Below, one piece after another: positions 29,294 through 38,622 of a DNA stretch of 64,000 nucleotides; position 1 is the first letter of the stretch, and each line of letters begins with the position of its first letter. Both the position numbers and the translations under genes were made by a program. The notes under the pieces were generated by a model. The model worked only from the letters and a program-made list of their open reading frames with translations, was not told where the DNA came from and did not search any database. Location: positions 364,001 to 428,000 of the forward strand of contig BOKO01000001.1 in assembly GCA_016861025.1 (NCBI GenBank), read 5' to 3'. Source of the DNA: Chloroflexota bacterium (GTDB taxonomy: Bacteria; Chloroflexota; Anaerolineae; Caldilineales; Caldilineaceae).

Positions 29294-31162
29294 CTAACGG
29301 TCGAGATGTGGGGCGTCAAGCACCTGCCGAAGTTCTTCTAGCATCAACGGGCTGCGGCTGTGTCGAATACCATTCTGTAAATCCCATCCATGCAGTTCAA
29401 TCAGGTCGGCTTGCATTGTCTTAGCCATACGCATCCGGTCGAACCAGGCGCGTGAATGCGTGGTGATGATTATCTGACCAAAGTTGGGCGCTTCTTCCGC
29501 AATCAAATTGATGATTCGGTCAAGGTGTGCATCATCCACCGAGGTCAGCACGTCATCCAATGCAATCAGAGCGTTGCCATCGCCCGAATGTTTAGCCAAT
29601 GCCAGGTAAACGCACAATCCCAGTGTGTCCAGATGTGCTTCGCTATAGTAGGCGCCTGGCGGGATACCGATTTTGTTGCCAAAATCAGCCTTCAATTCGA
29701 GTGAACCCACTGTATGGGTCTTGACAAAAAACTGGGGGCGACCGAGTGGCTCATCAGGATGGATACGACTATAGAGCTGGTCAACGCTTGCAGCGATATT
29801 GTCCATCAACTCGCTTACATAACGCTTGCGTTCGCTCTCTACCACCTCAAGAAGGCGATTCAGGCGAATCTTTAGCTGTTCTAGATCGCGCATATCCCCG
29901 ACGCTGTCCGCCAACACCTGTAGATTACTCTTAATCGCATTTAGTTGATACAGTGTTTTTTGGTCTTCTTGCAGCGCAACAGCAAGCGCCAGGCGATGTG
30001 TAGCCGCAGCATCGATGGCAGCAGCTACTTGTTTGACTGTCGTTCCATCGTGTTGGGAGAGCAACACTATCATTTCATTGAACAAAGCGGTAATGCCAGC
30101 CGGCGCATTGTGCACTGCCTCGACAAAGAGGTCAGCGCACTCGCGTAAATGGCGGCGCGTCGAGGCAAAAACGCTCTCTGCCTGTTCTGTGTTTTTGGCT
30201 GCTTCGATCCACGCTTTGCGTACACTACTTAGGTGTTGCAATCGTTGCAATTCACGCTCTACGCGCTCAGCCAGGAAAGCTGCTTGTTCAGGCTTACCAC
30301 ACACCGGGCACACATCAAACCCAGGAGCGGATTCGGCCAAATAAGTTTTGGCGTCCTCGAGCACCGCCACCAACGTATCGCTGTCGCCTGTCGCTCGATC
30401 TTGCACCTGTTCGAGCTGGGCTTTGGCCTGCTCAGCCTGACTCTTTGCGGTTGTCAACGCTCGATGCGCAACGATAACCTGTGTGCAGGCGTTTGTAAGT
30501 TGGTCGAATCGCTCGATGACAGCGTTGATCGCAGCCACTCTTTGACTCAACACTATGGTGTCTTCGCTCGTTTTCTGCACAGCCCATTCGAATGCGGATT
30601 GTCCTAGCCGGCCCTCAGCGAGCCAGAGACGTTCAAGCGTCTCTTCTGCAAGGCGACATTGCGCCACAGCTGTGGCGACTTCGTCGTTGACCTCTTTTAC
30701 TGCCCGACGTAGTTCACTTTCAGCCCGCTCAACTTTTGGCGCCGAGATATATGCTTGCAGGGTCTTGTAGCGTTCGCCCGCCTGTGCTTCCATCACCTTT
30801 GAGATGTTAGTGCGGCGTAGGATGAACGCTCGCGGCGCTCCCACTGGCATTGTCTTCGGTTTGCCGCCTTGCAGCGTGGCGCGCCATCTCTGTCCCCCAA
30901 AGACCATTTCGACTTCAACGTCCCTGGCAGATGCATCCAACGATACAATGTGCTGGCGCGGGGTTGTGCCGCTGCGGTCGCTCAACGAACCAAACTCACC
31001 GTTGCAGATGAAGTCCAGCGCATCGACAAGGGTTGATTTGCCCGCGCCGTTTTCACCAAAAACAAGCACGATGTTTTTGTCCTTGGCAAACTCGAAGGTT
31101 ACGGGCTTACACCCACCCCGGAAATGCTTGAGCGTCAGTCGTTCAATTTGCGCCGGTGGCAT
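29294..31162 (-). CDS. SMC/Rad50-like AAA ATPase with zinc-hook motif
   Basis: 622 aa. Walker A is FGENGAGKSTLVDAL (36-43), followed by a coiled-coil region (about 140-280) that peaks in a Rad50-like hook CPVCGKPEQ (285-288), a returning coiled coil to about 470, an ABC signature-like SEAHLDTLGLCVYLALA, Walker B LIALDDVLTSVDD (532 on) and the H-loop ITTHSR (His569). All ATPase motifs are intact. Proteins of this build act on DNA ends or sense foreign DNA and are common in multi-gene defence systems. The gene overlaps the small upstream gene by 20 bases and is followed by a truncated partner. Confidence 0.88.
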   Translation of the reverse strand: MPPAQIERLTLKHFRGGCKPVTFEFAKDKNIVLVFGENGAGKSTLVDALDFICNGEFGSLSDRSGTTPRQHIVSLDASARDVEVEMVFGGQRWRATLQGGKPKTMPVGAPRAFILRRTNISKVMEAQAGERYKTLQAYISAPKVERAESELRRAVKEVNDEVATAVAQCRLAEETLERLWLAEGRLGQSAFEWAVQKTSEDTIVLSQRVAAINAVIERFDQLTNACTQVIVAHRALTTAKSQAEQAKAQLEQVQDRATGDSDTLVAVLEDAKTYLAESAPGFDVCPVCGKPEQAAFLAERVERELQRLQHLSSVRKAWIEAAKNTEQAESVFASTRRHLRECADLFVEAVHNAPAGITALFNEMIVLLSQHDGTTVKQVAAAIDAAATHRLALAVALQEDQKTLYQLNAIKSNLQVLADSVGDMRDLEQLKIRLNRLLEVVESERKRYVSELMDNIAASVDQLYSRIHPDEPLGRPQFFVKTHTVGSLELKADFGNKIGIPPGAYYSEAHLDTLGLCVYLALAKHSGDGNALIALDDVLTSVDDAHLDRIINLIAEEAPNFGQIIITTHSRAWFDRMRMAKTMQADLIELHGWDLQNGIRHSRSPLMLEELRQVLDAPHLDR

Positions 31163-31394
31163 TGCACCGCTCCTCTGCTAGTGAACTTTCCGCCAGGAAA
31201 CGCCAATCGGCGCTGCGCGCCGTGCCTTCCGCCAGACCCATCCAGATTTCCTTGGCGTGCGCCTGTTTGATCAAACCCTCGGCGAGCAGTCGCTTCACGA
31301 TTCGCTGGGCCACTTGATCGTCAGGGGTCAGCCTGGCATCAGCATTGGCAGAGGTGGAATCGGAAATGCTCTCAAAAGTTGCCTTTTCTGACAT
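31143..31394 (-). CDS. Small unknown protein coupled to the SMC-like ATPase
   Basis: 83 aa from ATG 31394, supported by a GAGGAG ribosome site. I recognise no family. The chain starts with a Ser/Thr-rich stretch, then LTPDDQVAQRIVKRLLAEGLIKQAHAKEIWMGLAEG, a helical region. Its 3' end overlaps the ATPase start by 20 bases, so the two are translationally coupled and the products probably interact. It sits between the broken DUF262 gene and the ATPase and looks intact. Confidence 0.7.
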   Translation of the reverse strand: MSEKATFESISDSTSANADARLTPDDQVAQRIVKRLLAEGLIKQAHAKEIWMGLAEGTARSADWRFLAESSLAEERCNATGAN

Positions 31395-31442
31395 CGTCGC
31401 GCTCCTCATGGTTGGTTTTCTCAGAGTTTATGAATGCACCGG

Positions 31443-32077
31443 TCAATCTGCCGCAATGGCGTCGACCACCTGCCTGAGGCCGGACTGAAAATCGGCGGCT
31501 GATACATCCTTGAGCGCCGCAAACAGCGCTTTGCCCGTCACCACCGCATTGACATTGTTTGCGCAACAGCCAGTCCATGTCGAAACCAAAGCCGGCACGC
31601 TGCCACTTGGCGAGCAGCGAACGAAGTTCCTACCGCACCTCTGTCCATTCGGCGCAGATACGGGCAAGCGCCGGATCGCCTTTCGACAATTTAGTGCCGC
31701 CACCGTTGAGTTTATTGAATATCTCCACTACTACATCGACATTTTTGTCAGGTCCAGTCACTTTCTCGATGTGAATGTGTATGTCTTTGTAACTCGAAGT
31801 TTTCATCGGCCACGTTAAAATAGAGGTCGGTGAAGGCGTCCGCATTGCCCTCGAAGAAGGGAAGCGGTGCACCGCAAATGATGCCATGAAGCGATGTCAC
31901 TCGCTGCTGTCCGTCGAGAATCAACTCCGCATTGCCAGCTGCCAGCGCATAGTCGCCGCGGGCGCTGGCTTGCTCCGTTTTCGTCACCCAAACCGGCAAC
32001 CCGCCAACCGGGTGACGGCGATAGAGCGACGCCATGAACTCGCGCACCTGGCCGCGATTCCAGACATAGCCCCGTTA
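31443..32077 (-). pseudogene. Broken DUF262 (GmrS/ParB-like nuclease domain) gene
   Basis: The protein must be pieced together from several minus-strand frames. First: RGYVWNRGQVREFMASLYRR, then ELILDGQQRVTSLHGIICG, the DUF262 DGQQR motif (about 32077-31800). Second frame: VTGPDKNVDVVVEIFNKLNGGGTKLSKGDPALARICAEW (about 31770-31630). Third: NVNAVVTGKALFAALKDVSAADF to the stop at 31443. At least two frameshifts and a missing front and rear show a dead gene. DUF262 proteins are nucleotide-dependent nuclease or sensor components of phage defence (GmrSD family). It was probably the first gene of the locus. Confidence 0.75.
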
Positions 32078-32545
32078 AAACTAGGGCAACGCCATTGCAC
32101 CGAGATTGATTTGATTGAGGATTGTGCTGATTTCTATTTGGTGCACCTCACTTATCGGATAGGGACTGAACCGATCACAACGCAACACAGCTCGATGCTC
32201 GTCACCACATCAACTGGCTTCAATCGGTTTTGTAGATCAGGCGTTGGTCTCAACCGGTGATTAGAGTTTTGTCAGTTATGAGAGCATAGCGCCAGTTGTG
32301 CTTACCTTTTCTTGCAGTACACTGCCCATAGTATATCACGAAGAAAGGTGAAAGGATGTAAATTACCCTCTAGCGGCTTTGAGCTTTCGCAAGCTATCGG
32401 TTTAAATCATGCACTGACATCCTGCCCAAAGCTAAAGAAACGTTTTGAATCTGGCTTGCGTGACAGCGTTTACGATATAATTCGTGCGTTATATTTCGTA
32501 TACACATTCAACTGCCAGACTGAAATTCCGAAATGGAGTCCAACT
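32078..32545. other. 468-bp gap without a gene
   Basis: Less GC-rich than its surroundings. No open frame resembles a protein and no repeat stands out. Near its right end TATAAT (32476-32481) may be the -10 box for the aminopeptidase gene; no -35 box at proper distance is convincing. Confidence 0.5.
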
Positions 32546-33817
32546 ATGAGTGCACCCGCTCCCGACAAACGTCTTGAGCGTTACGCCGATCTGCTGATCC
32601 GAACCGGCGTCAATCTTCAACCACGCCAGGGGCTGTTGATCCGCGCAGAGCTGGGCCATGCCCCGCTTGTGCGTGCGGCGATTGCGTCGGCGTATCGGGC
32701 CGGGGCAGGCTACGTTCATGTCGAGTGGGTCGATCAGCCCTCCACCGCCGCTATGCTCACCCATGCCAATATCGACGAAATGGAATTCCCACCCTTTGAG
32801 ATTGCCCGTTTCCGGCATCTGGTCGACAACGGCTGGGCGCGGCTCAGCCTGGTTGGGGACGAGTTTCCTAAAGCGTTGGCGGAGGTCGATCCGAACGCCC
32901 TGCGCACGTGGACGATCAAACGCTCGCGCGCCATCAAATTCTACACCGAAGCGATGATGGCGAACCGGATGCAGTGGTGCGTCGCCGGTGTGCCAACGCC
33001 TGCCTGGGCGCAGCAGGTCTTCCCCGATAAGCCCGCCGACGAGGCTTTCGAGGCATTGTGGGATGCAATCCTGACCATGGTGCGCGCCGATCAGCCAGAT
33101 CCAGCGGCGGCGTGGGACGACCTCAACCGCCGCGTCAAGGGCGTGGCGGCGTATTTGCAGGCAAATCAGGTGACCACGCTGCACTTTGTCGACCAGGCGC
33201 CTGGTCCCGACGGCAAACCTGCCACCGACCTGTATGTTGGGCTGGTCGATGGCGCACGTTGGGTGGGCGGTGCATCGCAGACGCCGGCCGGGGTCTGGTT
33301 TCAGCCCAACATGCCGTCGGAAGAGGTTTTCACCATGCCTCACAATCGGCGCACGCGCGGCTATGTACGCACCTCGCGGCCCAGTTTCCCGATGCAACGC
33401 GAGGTCGACGACGCCTGGTTCCGTTTTGAGGATGGTGAAATCGTCGAGTTTAAAGCACGCGTCGGCGAGGATGTGTTGAGCCAGTTTTTCACGATCGATG
33501 GCGCCAAACGGCTGGGCGAGGTGGCGCTGGTCGACGCCGGCTCGCCGATTTTTCAGAGCGGGCGCGTCTTCTATGAAATTCTGTTTGACGAGAACGCCGC
33601 CTGCCACATTGCGTTTGGCGAAGCTTATCCGGAGTGTGTCCAGGGCGGCGGCAACCTGAGCCGTGAGGAGCTGGCTGCACTTGGCGCCAACTTTAGCGAC
33701 ACACACGTCGATTTCATGATCGGTACGGCAACCATGAACATCGACGGCCTCTGCGCCGATGGCCGCAGCGTGGCGATCATGCGCGATGGACGCTTCACCG
33801 ACGCAGTATTGGCGTAA
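32546..33817 (+). CDS. M29-family metallo-aminopeptidase
   Basis: 423 aa from ATG 32546 (TGGAG nine bases upstream); 78 further in-frame codons upstream show no family resemblance. The fold matches thermophilic aminopeptidases (AmpS/AmpT): LERYADLLIRTGVNLQPRQG at the start, then MPSEEVFTMPHNRRTRGYVR with the metal-ligand Glu residues, GEVALVDAGSPI, and HIAFGEAYPECVQGG near the end. It removes N-terminal residues from peptides in the cytoplasm using two metal ions. Stands alone between the defence remnant and an acetyltransferase. Confidence 0.93.
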   Translation: MSAPAPDKRLERYADLLIRTGVNLQPRQGLLIRAELGHAPLVRAAIASAYRAGAGYVHVEWVDQPSTAAMLTHANIDEMEFPPFEIARFRHLVDNGWARLSLVGDEFPKALAEVDPNALRTWTIKRSRAIKFYTEAMMANRMQWCVAGVPTPAWAQQVFPDKPADEAFEALWDAILTMVRADQPDPAAAWDDLNRRVKGVAAYLQANQVTTLHFVDQAPGPDGKPATDLYVGLVDGARWVGGASQTPAGVWFQPNMPSEEVFTMPHNRRTRGYVRTSRPSFPMQREVDDAWFRFEDGEIVEFKARVGEDVLSQFFTIDGAKRLGEVALVDAGSPIFQSGRVFYEILFDENAACHIAFGEAYPECVQGGGNLSREELAALGANFSDTHVDFMIGTATMNIDGLCADGRSVAIMRDGRFTDAVLA

Positions 33818-33935
33818 TCGATATGAGGCCAGGGACGAAGGGCGAGTTGCGAGGGGCGAAACGCTACGGTCGATGGCGTTCTTCGATCTGCTCGACAGTG
33901 CATGAAACACGAATGCGGAGAGGGAAGTGGCTGTG

Positions 33936-34535
33936 ATGCATGAGCTGCTCGCCGCCGAAGTGCACATGATCCAGCCAACCATGGATAATCTTCCCACCTG
34001 GCGCTTGCCGGAGGGCTACCGGTTTCGCTCCTATCGCGAGGGCGACATTGCGGTGTGGCTGGCGCTGCACCATGACGCCGAGCCGCTCTTTCGTGTCGAA
34101 GCCCGACACTTCGACGAGTCGTTTGGCGCGCATCGCAACGCGCTGGCTGACCGCATGTTTTTTGTACAAACTGCTGGCGGCGAGGATGTCGGAACGATCA
34201 CTGCGTGGTGGGAGGATGACTGGAACGGGCGCGGGGCATGGGGGCGGATTCACTGGGTCGTGGTGGCGACGGCGCACCAACGCCGCGGCCTCGCCAAACC
34301 GATGACCGCACACGCGCTCCATCGCATCGCCCAGGATCACAGCCGCACCATGCTCGGCACCGACACGCGGCGTCCGTGGGCGATCAAGACTTACCTGGAC
34401 TGCGGCTTTGTCCCCGACCCGAAGGAGCGAGGGCTGCAACAGGTGGTGCTGGGATGGAGCGCCGTGCAGCGAACCTTGCGGCATCCGGCGATTGCGCAGT
34501 GGCTGGAAGGCGACTTTTCTGTGGACTGCTTGTAA
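33936..34535 (+). CDS. GNAT-family N-acetyltransferase
   Basis: 199 aa from ATG 33936; GTG codons at 33927 and 33933 are in-frame alternatives, and the GGAGAGGGA site suits 33933 or 33936. The acetyl-CoA loop is VVVATAHQRRGLAKPMTAHALH (motif A, Q/RxxGx pattern), followed by GTDTRRPWAIKTYLDCGFVP (motif B). It transfers an acetyl group to an unknown amine. The first 35 residues (MIQPTMDNLPTWRLPEGYRFRSYREGD) form the usual first strand and helix. Confidence 0.85.
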   Translation: MHELLAAEVHMIQPTMDNLPTWRLPEGYRFRSYREGDIAVWLALHHDAEPLFRVEARHFDESFGAHRNALADRMFFVQTAGGEDVGTITAWWEDDWNGRGAWGRIHWVVVATAHQRRGLAKPMTAHALHRIAQDHSRTMLGTDTRRPWAIKTYLDCGFVPDPKERGLQQVVLGWSAVQRTLRHPAIAQWLEGDFSVDCL

Positions 34536-34587
34536 AGCCAATCCTTTGACGTGGAATCGCCAACAGGCATCGCTACGACGGAGAGCT

Positions 34588-35559
34588 ATGCGAATGGGTG
34601 CAGCTTCCAACACAGTGATCACGACCGAACGCTTGACGCGCGTCTTTGGCGGGACGACTGCGGTCAACGATCTCTCGCTCACGATCGAGGCAGGGGAAGT
34701 CTTTGGGTTTCTCGGCCACAACGGCGCAGGCAAGACGACGACCGTGCGCATGCTCAATGGCGTGATTGCGCCAACGGCGGGCGCAGCGCGCGTCTTTGGC
34801 TTGAACCCGGCGACGGATGGTCACCGCGTCCGCGCGCGCACCGGCGTCCTCACCGAGACGCCCGCACTCGACAGCCGGCTGACCGCATTCGACACGCTGC
34901 GCTACTTTGCCGAAATCTACAATGTGCCAAAGCAGGTGCGCAAGCGACGCATCGATGAATTGCTTGACTTCTTTGCACTCAGCAACCGCGCTGATTCCAA
35001 GGTGGGCGGCTTCAGCAAAGGGATGCGTCAACGGCTGGCGCTGGCGCGCACGTTGATCCATGACCCTGATATCATCTTCCTTGATGAACCAACTTCCGGT
35101 CTCGATCCGGTCGCCATCCGCGATGTGCACCAGATGATCGAGCACCTGTCCCACCGGGGACGCACCGTGTTTTTGTGCACGCACAATCTTGCCGAAGCCG
35201 AGCGGCTCTGTGACCGAATTGCCGTGTTGGCGCACGGTAAATTGCTCGCTATCGGCGACATTCAGCTGTTGGGCAGCCATCTGAACCGCAGCCATACGAT
35301 CAGCGTCGAGGTCGATGTAAACGATCTACCGCGTGCGCTGCATCTCTTTGCGCAGACGCCGCCCGTTGCGCGCGCCGAAGCGACGACCGACCGCGCCTCC
35401 GCGCGCAACGGCGGCGTCTTGATCACATTGCACGGGGTGGGCCGCCGCGATGTGCCGAAGGTGATGGAGGCGGCGATGCACAACGGCCTCAATCTCTATC
35501 GCATCCAGCCCGAAGAGCCGTCGCTGGAAGATGTCTATTTTGCGCTGCAGGAGCTTTGA
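34588..35559 (+). CDS. ABC-2-type exporter ATP-binding protein
   Basis: 323 aa from ATG 34588 (GGAG upstream). Walker A GHNGAGKTTT, signature GFSKGMRQRLALARTL, Walker B IIFLDEPTSGLDP and His switch LCTHN are present, followed by the C-terminal domain typical of the ABC-2 exporters (AHGKLLAIGD ... EEPSLEDVYFAL). It drives the membrane protein encoded three bases downstream. Substrate unknown; such pairs export antibiotics, polysaccharides or lipids. Confidence 0.93.
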   Translation: MRMGAASNTVITTERLTRVFGGTTAVNDLSLTIEAGEVFGFLGHNGAGKTTTVRMLNGVIAPTAGAARVFGLNPATDGHRVRARTGVLTETPALDSRLTAFDTLRYFAEIYNVPKQVRKRRIDELLDFFALSNRADSKVGGFSKGMRQRLALARTLIHDPDIIFLDEPTSGLDPVAIRDVHQMIEHLSHRGRTVFLCTHNLAEAERLCDRIAVLAHGKLLAIGDIQLLGSHLNRSHTISVEVDVNDLPRALHLFAQTPPVARAEATTDRASARNGGVLITLHGVGRRDVPKVMEAAMHNGLNLYRIQPEEPSLEDVYFALQEL

Positions 35560-35562
35560 ACA

Positions 35563-36381
35563 ATGAACTGGGAGTCGGTTTGGGCGATTGCGCGCAAGGA
35601 TGTTTCGGTGGCGCTGCGCACGCGTGCAGTTGTGCTGCCGCTTGTCATCGTGCCGTTGATTCTGATGGTGGGCATCCCGGTGTTGGTTGGGCTGATTTCG
35701 GGCATGGCTGCTCGAATGGATGTCGCCTCTGTGAACCTGGATGAACTGACGCGCCCGTTGCCTTCAGGGTTTGGCGCTGAATACGCCGGGCTGAGCGATC
35801 CGCAGGTTGGCTATATCTATTTTGTCGTCTATCTCTTTGCGCCGATGTATTTGATCCTGCCGTTGATGGCGTCGGCGGTGGTGGCGGCGGACAGCTTTGC
35901 CGGTGAGAAGGAGCGCAAGACGCTCGAATCGCTCGCCTATACACCGACCACCGACCGCGAGCTGCTGTTTGCCAAAATTCTTGGCGCATGGATTCCCGGC
36001 GCCATGGTTGGGTTTGGCGGCTTCATCGTCTATTCGATTGTCGCCAATGTCATGACATATTATGTTGCGGAACGGATCGTCCTGCCCAATGCGTTGTGGC
36101 TGTTGCTGGCGTTTTGGGTGGGGCCGGCCGCCGCTGCGTTTGGGCTGGGCGTGACGGTGATTGCGTCGTCGCGCGTCAACACCTTTCAGGAGGCGTACCA
36201 GATCGGCAGCCTGGTGGTCTTGCCGCTGGTGCTGCTCGTGATCGGGCAGGCGGCGGGCGCATTCATCCTGTCGATCTGGCTGGTTGTGTTATTGGGGTTG
36301 GCGCTATGGGTGCTCGATGTGGTGGTGTTTGTGCTTGCAGCCGCCTCGTTTCGACGCACGACGCTGATGGCGCGGTTGTAA
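35563..36381 (+). CDS. ABC-2-type exporter permease
   Basis: 272 aa with six membrane segments: about 20-45, 88-110, 142-165, 180-205, 218-238 and 240-262. The cytoplasmic motif DSFAGEKERKTLESLAYTPTTDRELLFAK is characteristic of ABC-2 permeases. The ATG lies three bases after the ATPase stop with a GGAG site. It forms the export channel with the preceding ATPase. Confidence 0.92.
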   Translation: MNWESVWAIARKDVSVALRTRAVVLPLVIVPLILMVGIPVLVGLISGMAARMDVASVNLDELTRPLPSGFGAEYAGLSDPQVGYIYFVVYLFAPMYLILPLMASAVVAADSFAGEKERKTLESLAYTPTTDRELLFAKILGAWIPGAMVGFGGFIVYSIVANVMTYYVAERIVLPNALWLLLAFWVGPAAAAFGLGVTVIASSRVNTFQEAYQIGSLVVLPLVLLVIGQAAGAFILSIWLVVLLGLALWVLDVVVFVLAAASFRRTTLMARL

Positions 36382-36437
36382 GATGCTTTTCTGGAGAAAA
36401 TCATATTCGACGCAAAGACGTAGGGGCGCAGATTTTA

Positions 36438-37514
36438 TTGATCGGCATTCTACTCGTTCTGCTTGCGATTCTCTGGCGCATCAGCAAGCCGGTGGCGCCT
36501 GACCCGCGCATGGTTGGACTGGCGGCGCGCGCCACGCTCTATGCGCTGCCCACGCCGACGCCACAGCGCATCGTCGTGACGCAAGTTGTTGTAGTGACGC
36601 AGATCGTCGTCGTGACCGCCACGCCTGCATCACTTGGCGCACTCGAAGCTGCCCCCTTGACAGCGGACATTGCCACGCCGACGCCGCTGCCCGAAGCGCC
36701 GCCTACAGCCACCCGCGCGCTGCCAACGAACACAGTGGAGCCTGCCACACCCACAGCGGAAGCTGTTCAACCTGTCGCTGTTCGAGCTGTTGCTGCGTCT
36801 GTTGACGCAACTGCGAATCAGGAAAACGCACCGCCGCCGGCAAATGACGTCTGTCCCATCTCATCGTCGAACCAGTACGTCGCCATTCCTGTCGCGGGCG
36901 GTGGACTTGACCATCCGCCAGCGCAACACGCCGACCTGAACCTGAGCCTGCGCGGCTACGAAGCAATCGACGCCGCACGCACGCTGATCAACAAAGACGG
37001 CCCCGTCGACGGCGACCCGCCGCAACTGGCCGGATTGTTCAGCGACAATCGCGCTCCGCAATTTGGTCAACCCTATCGCGTCTACGACTGGGATTGGGGC
37101 TGTGCTCCGCATGGCTGTCGCGGCGACTTGCTGGATGCGCCGCAGGCGACATTGGTCGTCCTGCACATGTACGCTGGCGAGACGGTGCGCATCCCGCGAC
37201 GCAACCGGCAGATCTACGGCGGCGGCTTCAAGGCGATGGTGCTATACGCTGAACCGACGCGCATTACGCTTGGCTACACGCGTGAGGACAGCGTGGCGAA
37301 CGGTTACGCCGTTCACATTGAGAATCTTTGCGTCGATCCAAATCTGTTGGCATTGTACATCAACAGTGACGCCAACGGCCGATCGTCGCTGCCAGCACTG
37401 CGCGAGGATGAAACCATCGGCGTTGCGGCGTTGGGTGATCTGCTGATCGCCGTGCGTGACCGCGGTGCGTTTCTCGATCCACGCTCGCGGCTCGACTGGT
37501 GGCAAGAAAACTGA
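36438..37514 (+). CDS. Membrane-anchored extracytoplasmic protein of unknown function
   Basis: About 358 aa if it starts at TTG 36438, behind AGGGG. It begins with a hydrophobic anchor (IGILLVLLAILWRI), then a Pro/Thr/Val linker (TPTPQRIVVTQVVVVTQIVVVTATP and similar) to about residue 120, then a compact outer domain from CPISSSNQYVAIP to the end. The outer domain contains a sortase-like or carbohydrate-binding-like strand pattern, but no family is recognised. No ATG is available: the one at 36383 is out of frame. The start region contains GACGCAAAGACG, a repeat-like word, so the 5' end may have been altered. Confidence 0.6.
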   Translation: MIGILLVLLAILWRISKPVAPDPRMVGLAARATLYALPTPTPQRIVVTQVVVVTQIVVVTATPASLGALEAAPLTADIATPTPLPEAPPTATRALPTNTVEPATPTAEAVQPVAVRAVAASVDATANQENAPPPANDVCPISSSNQYVAIPVAGGGLDHPPAQHADLNLSLRGYEAIDAARTLINKDGPVDGDPPQLAGLFSDNRAPQFGQPYRVYDWDWGCAPHGCRGDLLDAPQATLVVLHMYAGETVRIPRRNRQIYGGGFKAMVLYAEPTRITLGYTREDSVANGYAVHIENLCVDPNLLALYINSDANGRSSLPALREDETIGVAALGDLLIAVRDRGAFLDPRSRLDWWQEN

Positions 37515-37524
37515 GGAGGAAGCC

Positions 37525-38460
37525 ATGTTCAATCCATTGACGCCGTTCTTGGAGCGGCGCAAGGCGATCATCATCGACGGCGCGCTGGCGACCGAGCTGG
37601 AGCGCCGCGGCGCCGACCTGAGCGATGCGCTGTGGTCAGCGCGGCTGTTGATCGATGCGCCGGAGCTGATTCGCGCCGTGCATCTCAACTATCTGCGCGC
37701 CGGCGCCGACGTGCTGATCACCGCCAGCTATCAAGCCAGCCTGGAAGGGTTTCGGCGGCGCGGGCTGAACGAGGCGCAGGTGCGCACGCTCTTTCGCTAC
37801 AGTGTCCAGCTTGCCAGCGAAGCCATCGAGCAGCATCTGATTGAGACGCGGGCCAGCGCGCACGATCTGCGCCCGTTGATCGCAGCGTCGATTGGACCGT
37901 ATGGCGCATATCTCGCCGACGGTTCGGAATATCGCGGCGACTATGGCGTCAGCGTTGATGCGCTGGTCGCCTGGCATCGCCCCCGCGTCAGCGCACTGAT
38001 CGAGACCGAAGCTGACCTGTTTGCGTGCGAGACGATCCCCTGTCTGGTGGAGGTGGAGGCGTTGATCCGCCTGCTGCAGGAATGCCACGAGATGCCAGCG
38101 TGGCTTGCCTGCAGTTGTCGCGACGGGGAGACGCTGGCGTCGGGCGAGCCATTTGTCGAGGCGGTCAAACTGGCGGACGCCTGCGAGCAGATCGTGGCGG
38201 TCGGCGTCAACTGCACAGCGCCGCGCCACATCGAATCGCTGCTGCACATTGCCCGCGCCGCGACCGACAAGCCGCTGCTTTGCTATCCCAACAGTGGTGA
38301 ACGCTGGGACGCCGCCGCGCGCTGTTGGGTCGAAGGCACGGGCGTCACCGACTTCGCCGAACCGGCGCGCCAGTGGTATGCGGCTGGCGCACGGCTGATC
38401 GGCGGCTGTTGCCGCACCACACCAGAGGATATTGCAGTGATTGCGCAGGCGTTGGCGTGA
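37525..38460 (+). CDS. Homocysteine S-methyltransferase family protein
   Basis: 311 aa from ATG 37525 with a GAGGAGGA ribosome site. The zinc-binding cysteines are Cys230 (VGVNCTAP) and Cys295-Cys296 (IGGCCRTTP). Other family stretches are IIIDGALATELERRGADL, ITASYQASLEGF and AASIGPYGAYLADGSEY, close to MmuM/YagD. It moves a methyl group from S-methylmethionine or AdoMet to homocysteine, making methionine. It starts 10 bp after the preceding gene, probably cotranscribed. Confidence 0.93.
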   Translation: MFNPLTPFLERRKAIIIDGALATELERRGADLSDALWSARLLIDAPELIRAVHLNYLRAGADVLITASYQASLEGFRRRGLNEAQVRTLFRYSVQLASEAIEQHLIETRASAHDLRPLIAASIGPYGAYLADGSEYRGDYGVSVDALVAWHRPRVSALIETEADLFACETIPCLVEVEALIRLLQECHEMPAWLACSCRDGETLASGEPFVEAVKLADACEQIVAVGVNCTAPRHIESLLHIARAATDKPLLCYPNSGERWDAAARCWVEGTGVTDFAEPARQWYAAGARLIGGCCRTTPEDIAVIAQALA

Positions 38461-38463
38461 GCA

Positions 38464-38532
38464 GCGTGTTGCGTGTTGCGTATTTCGTGCTTCGTCTTAT
38501 GCAACGGGCCGACAACGTAACACGCACCACGC
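38464..38532. repeat. Intergenic GCGTGTTGCGTG-type inverted repeat
   Basis: GCGTGTTGCGTGTTGCG on the left and GTAACACGCACCACGC on the right are imperfect complements, the same family as 9322-9424 and 39339-39415. Confidence 0.6.
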
Positions 38533-38622
38533 CTCTTGTAACCATTCCCTCATCACTGCATCTAACCCGATAGTAAAGCAGTTTGTGGCTCGAAATTGAA
38601 TCCAAAGAACGAGGGAATGATT

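Noticed and set aside
32489..33997. 502-codon minus-strand frame opposite the M29 aminopeptidase
   Set aside because: Antisense shadow; no start signals and no recognisable domain.
36383..36437. ATG at 36383 as start of the anchored protein
   Set aside because: It is out of frame with the anchor and linker and its own frame ends soon in unrelated sequence.
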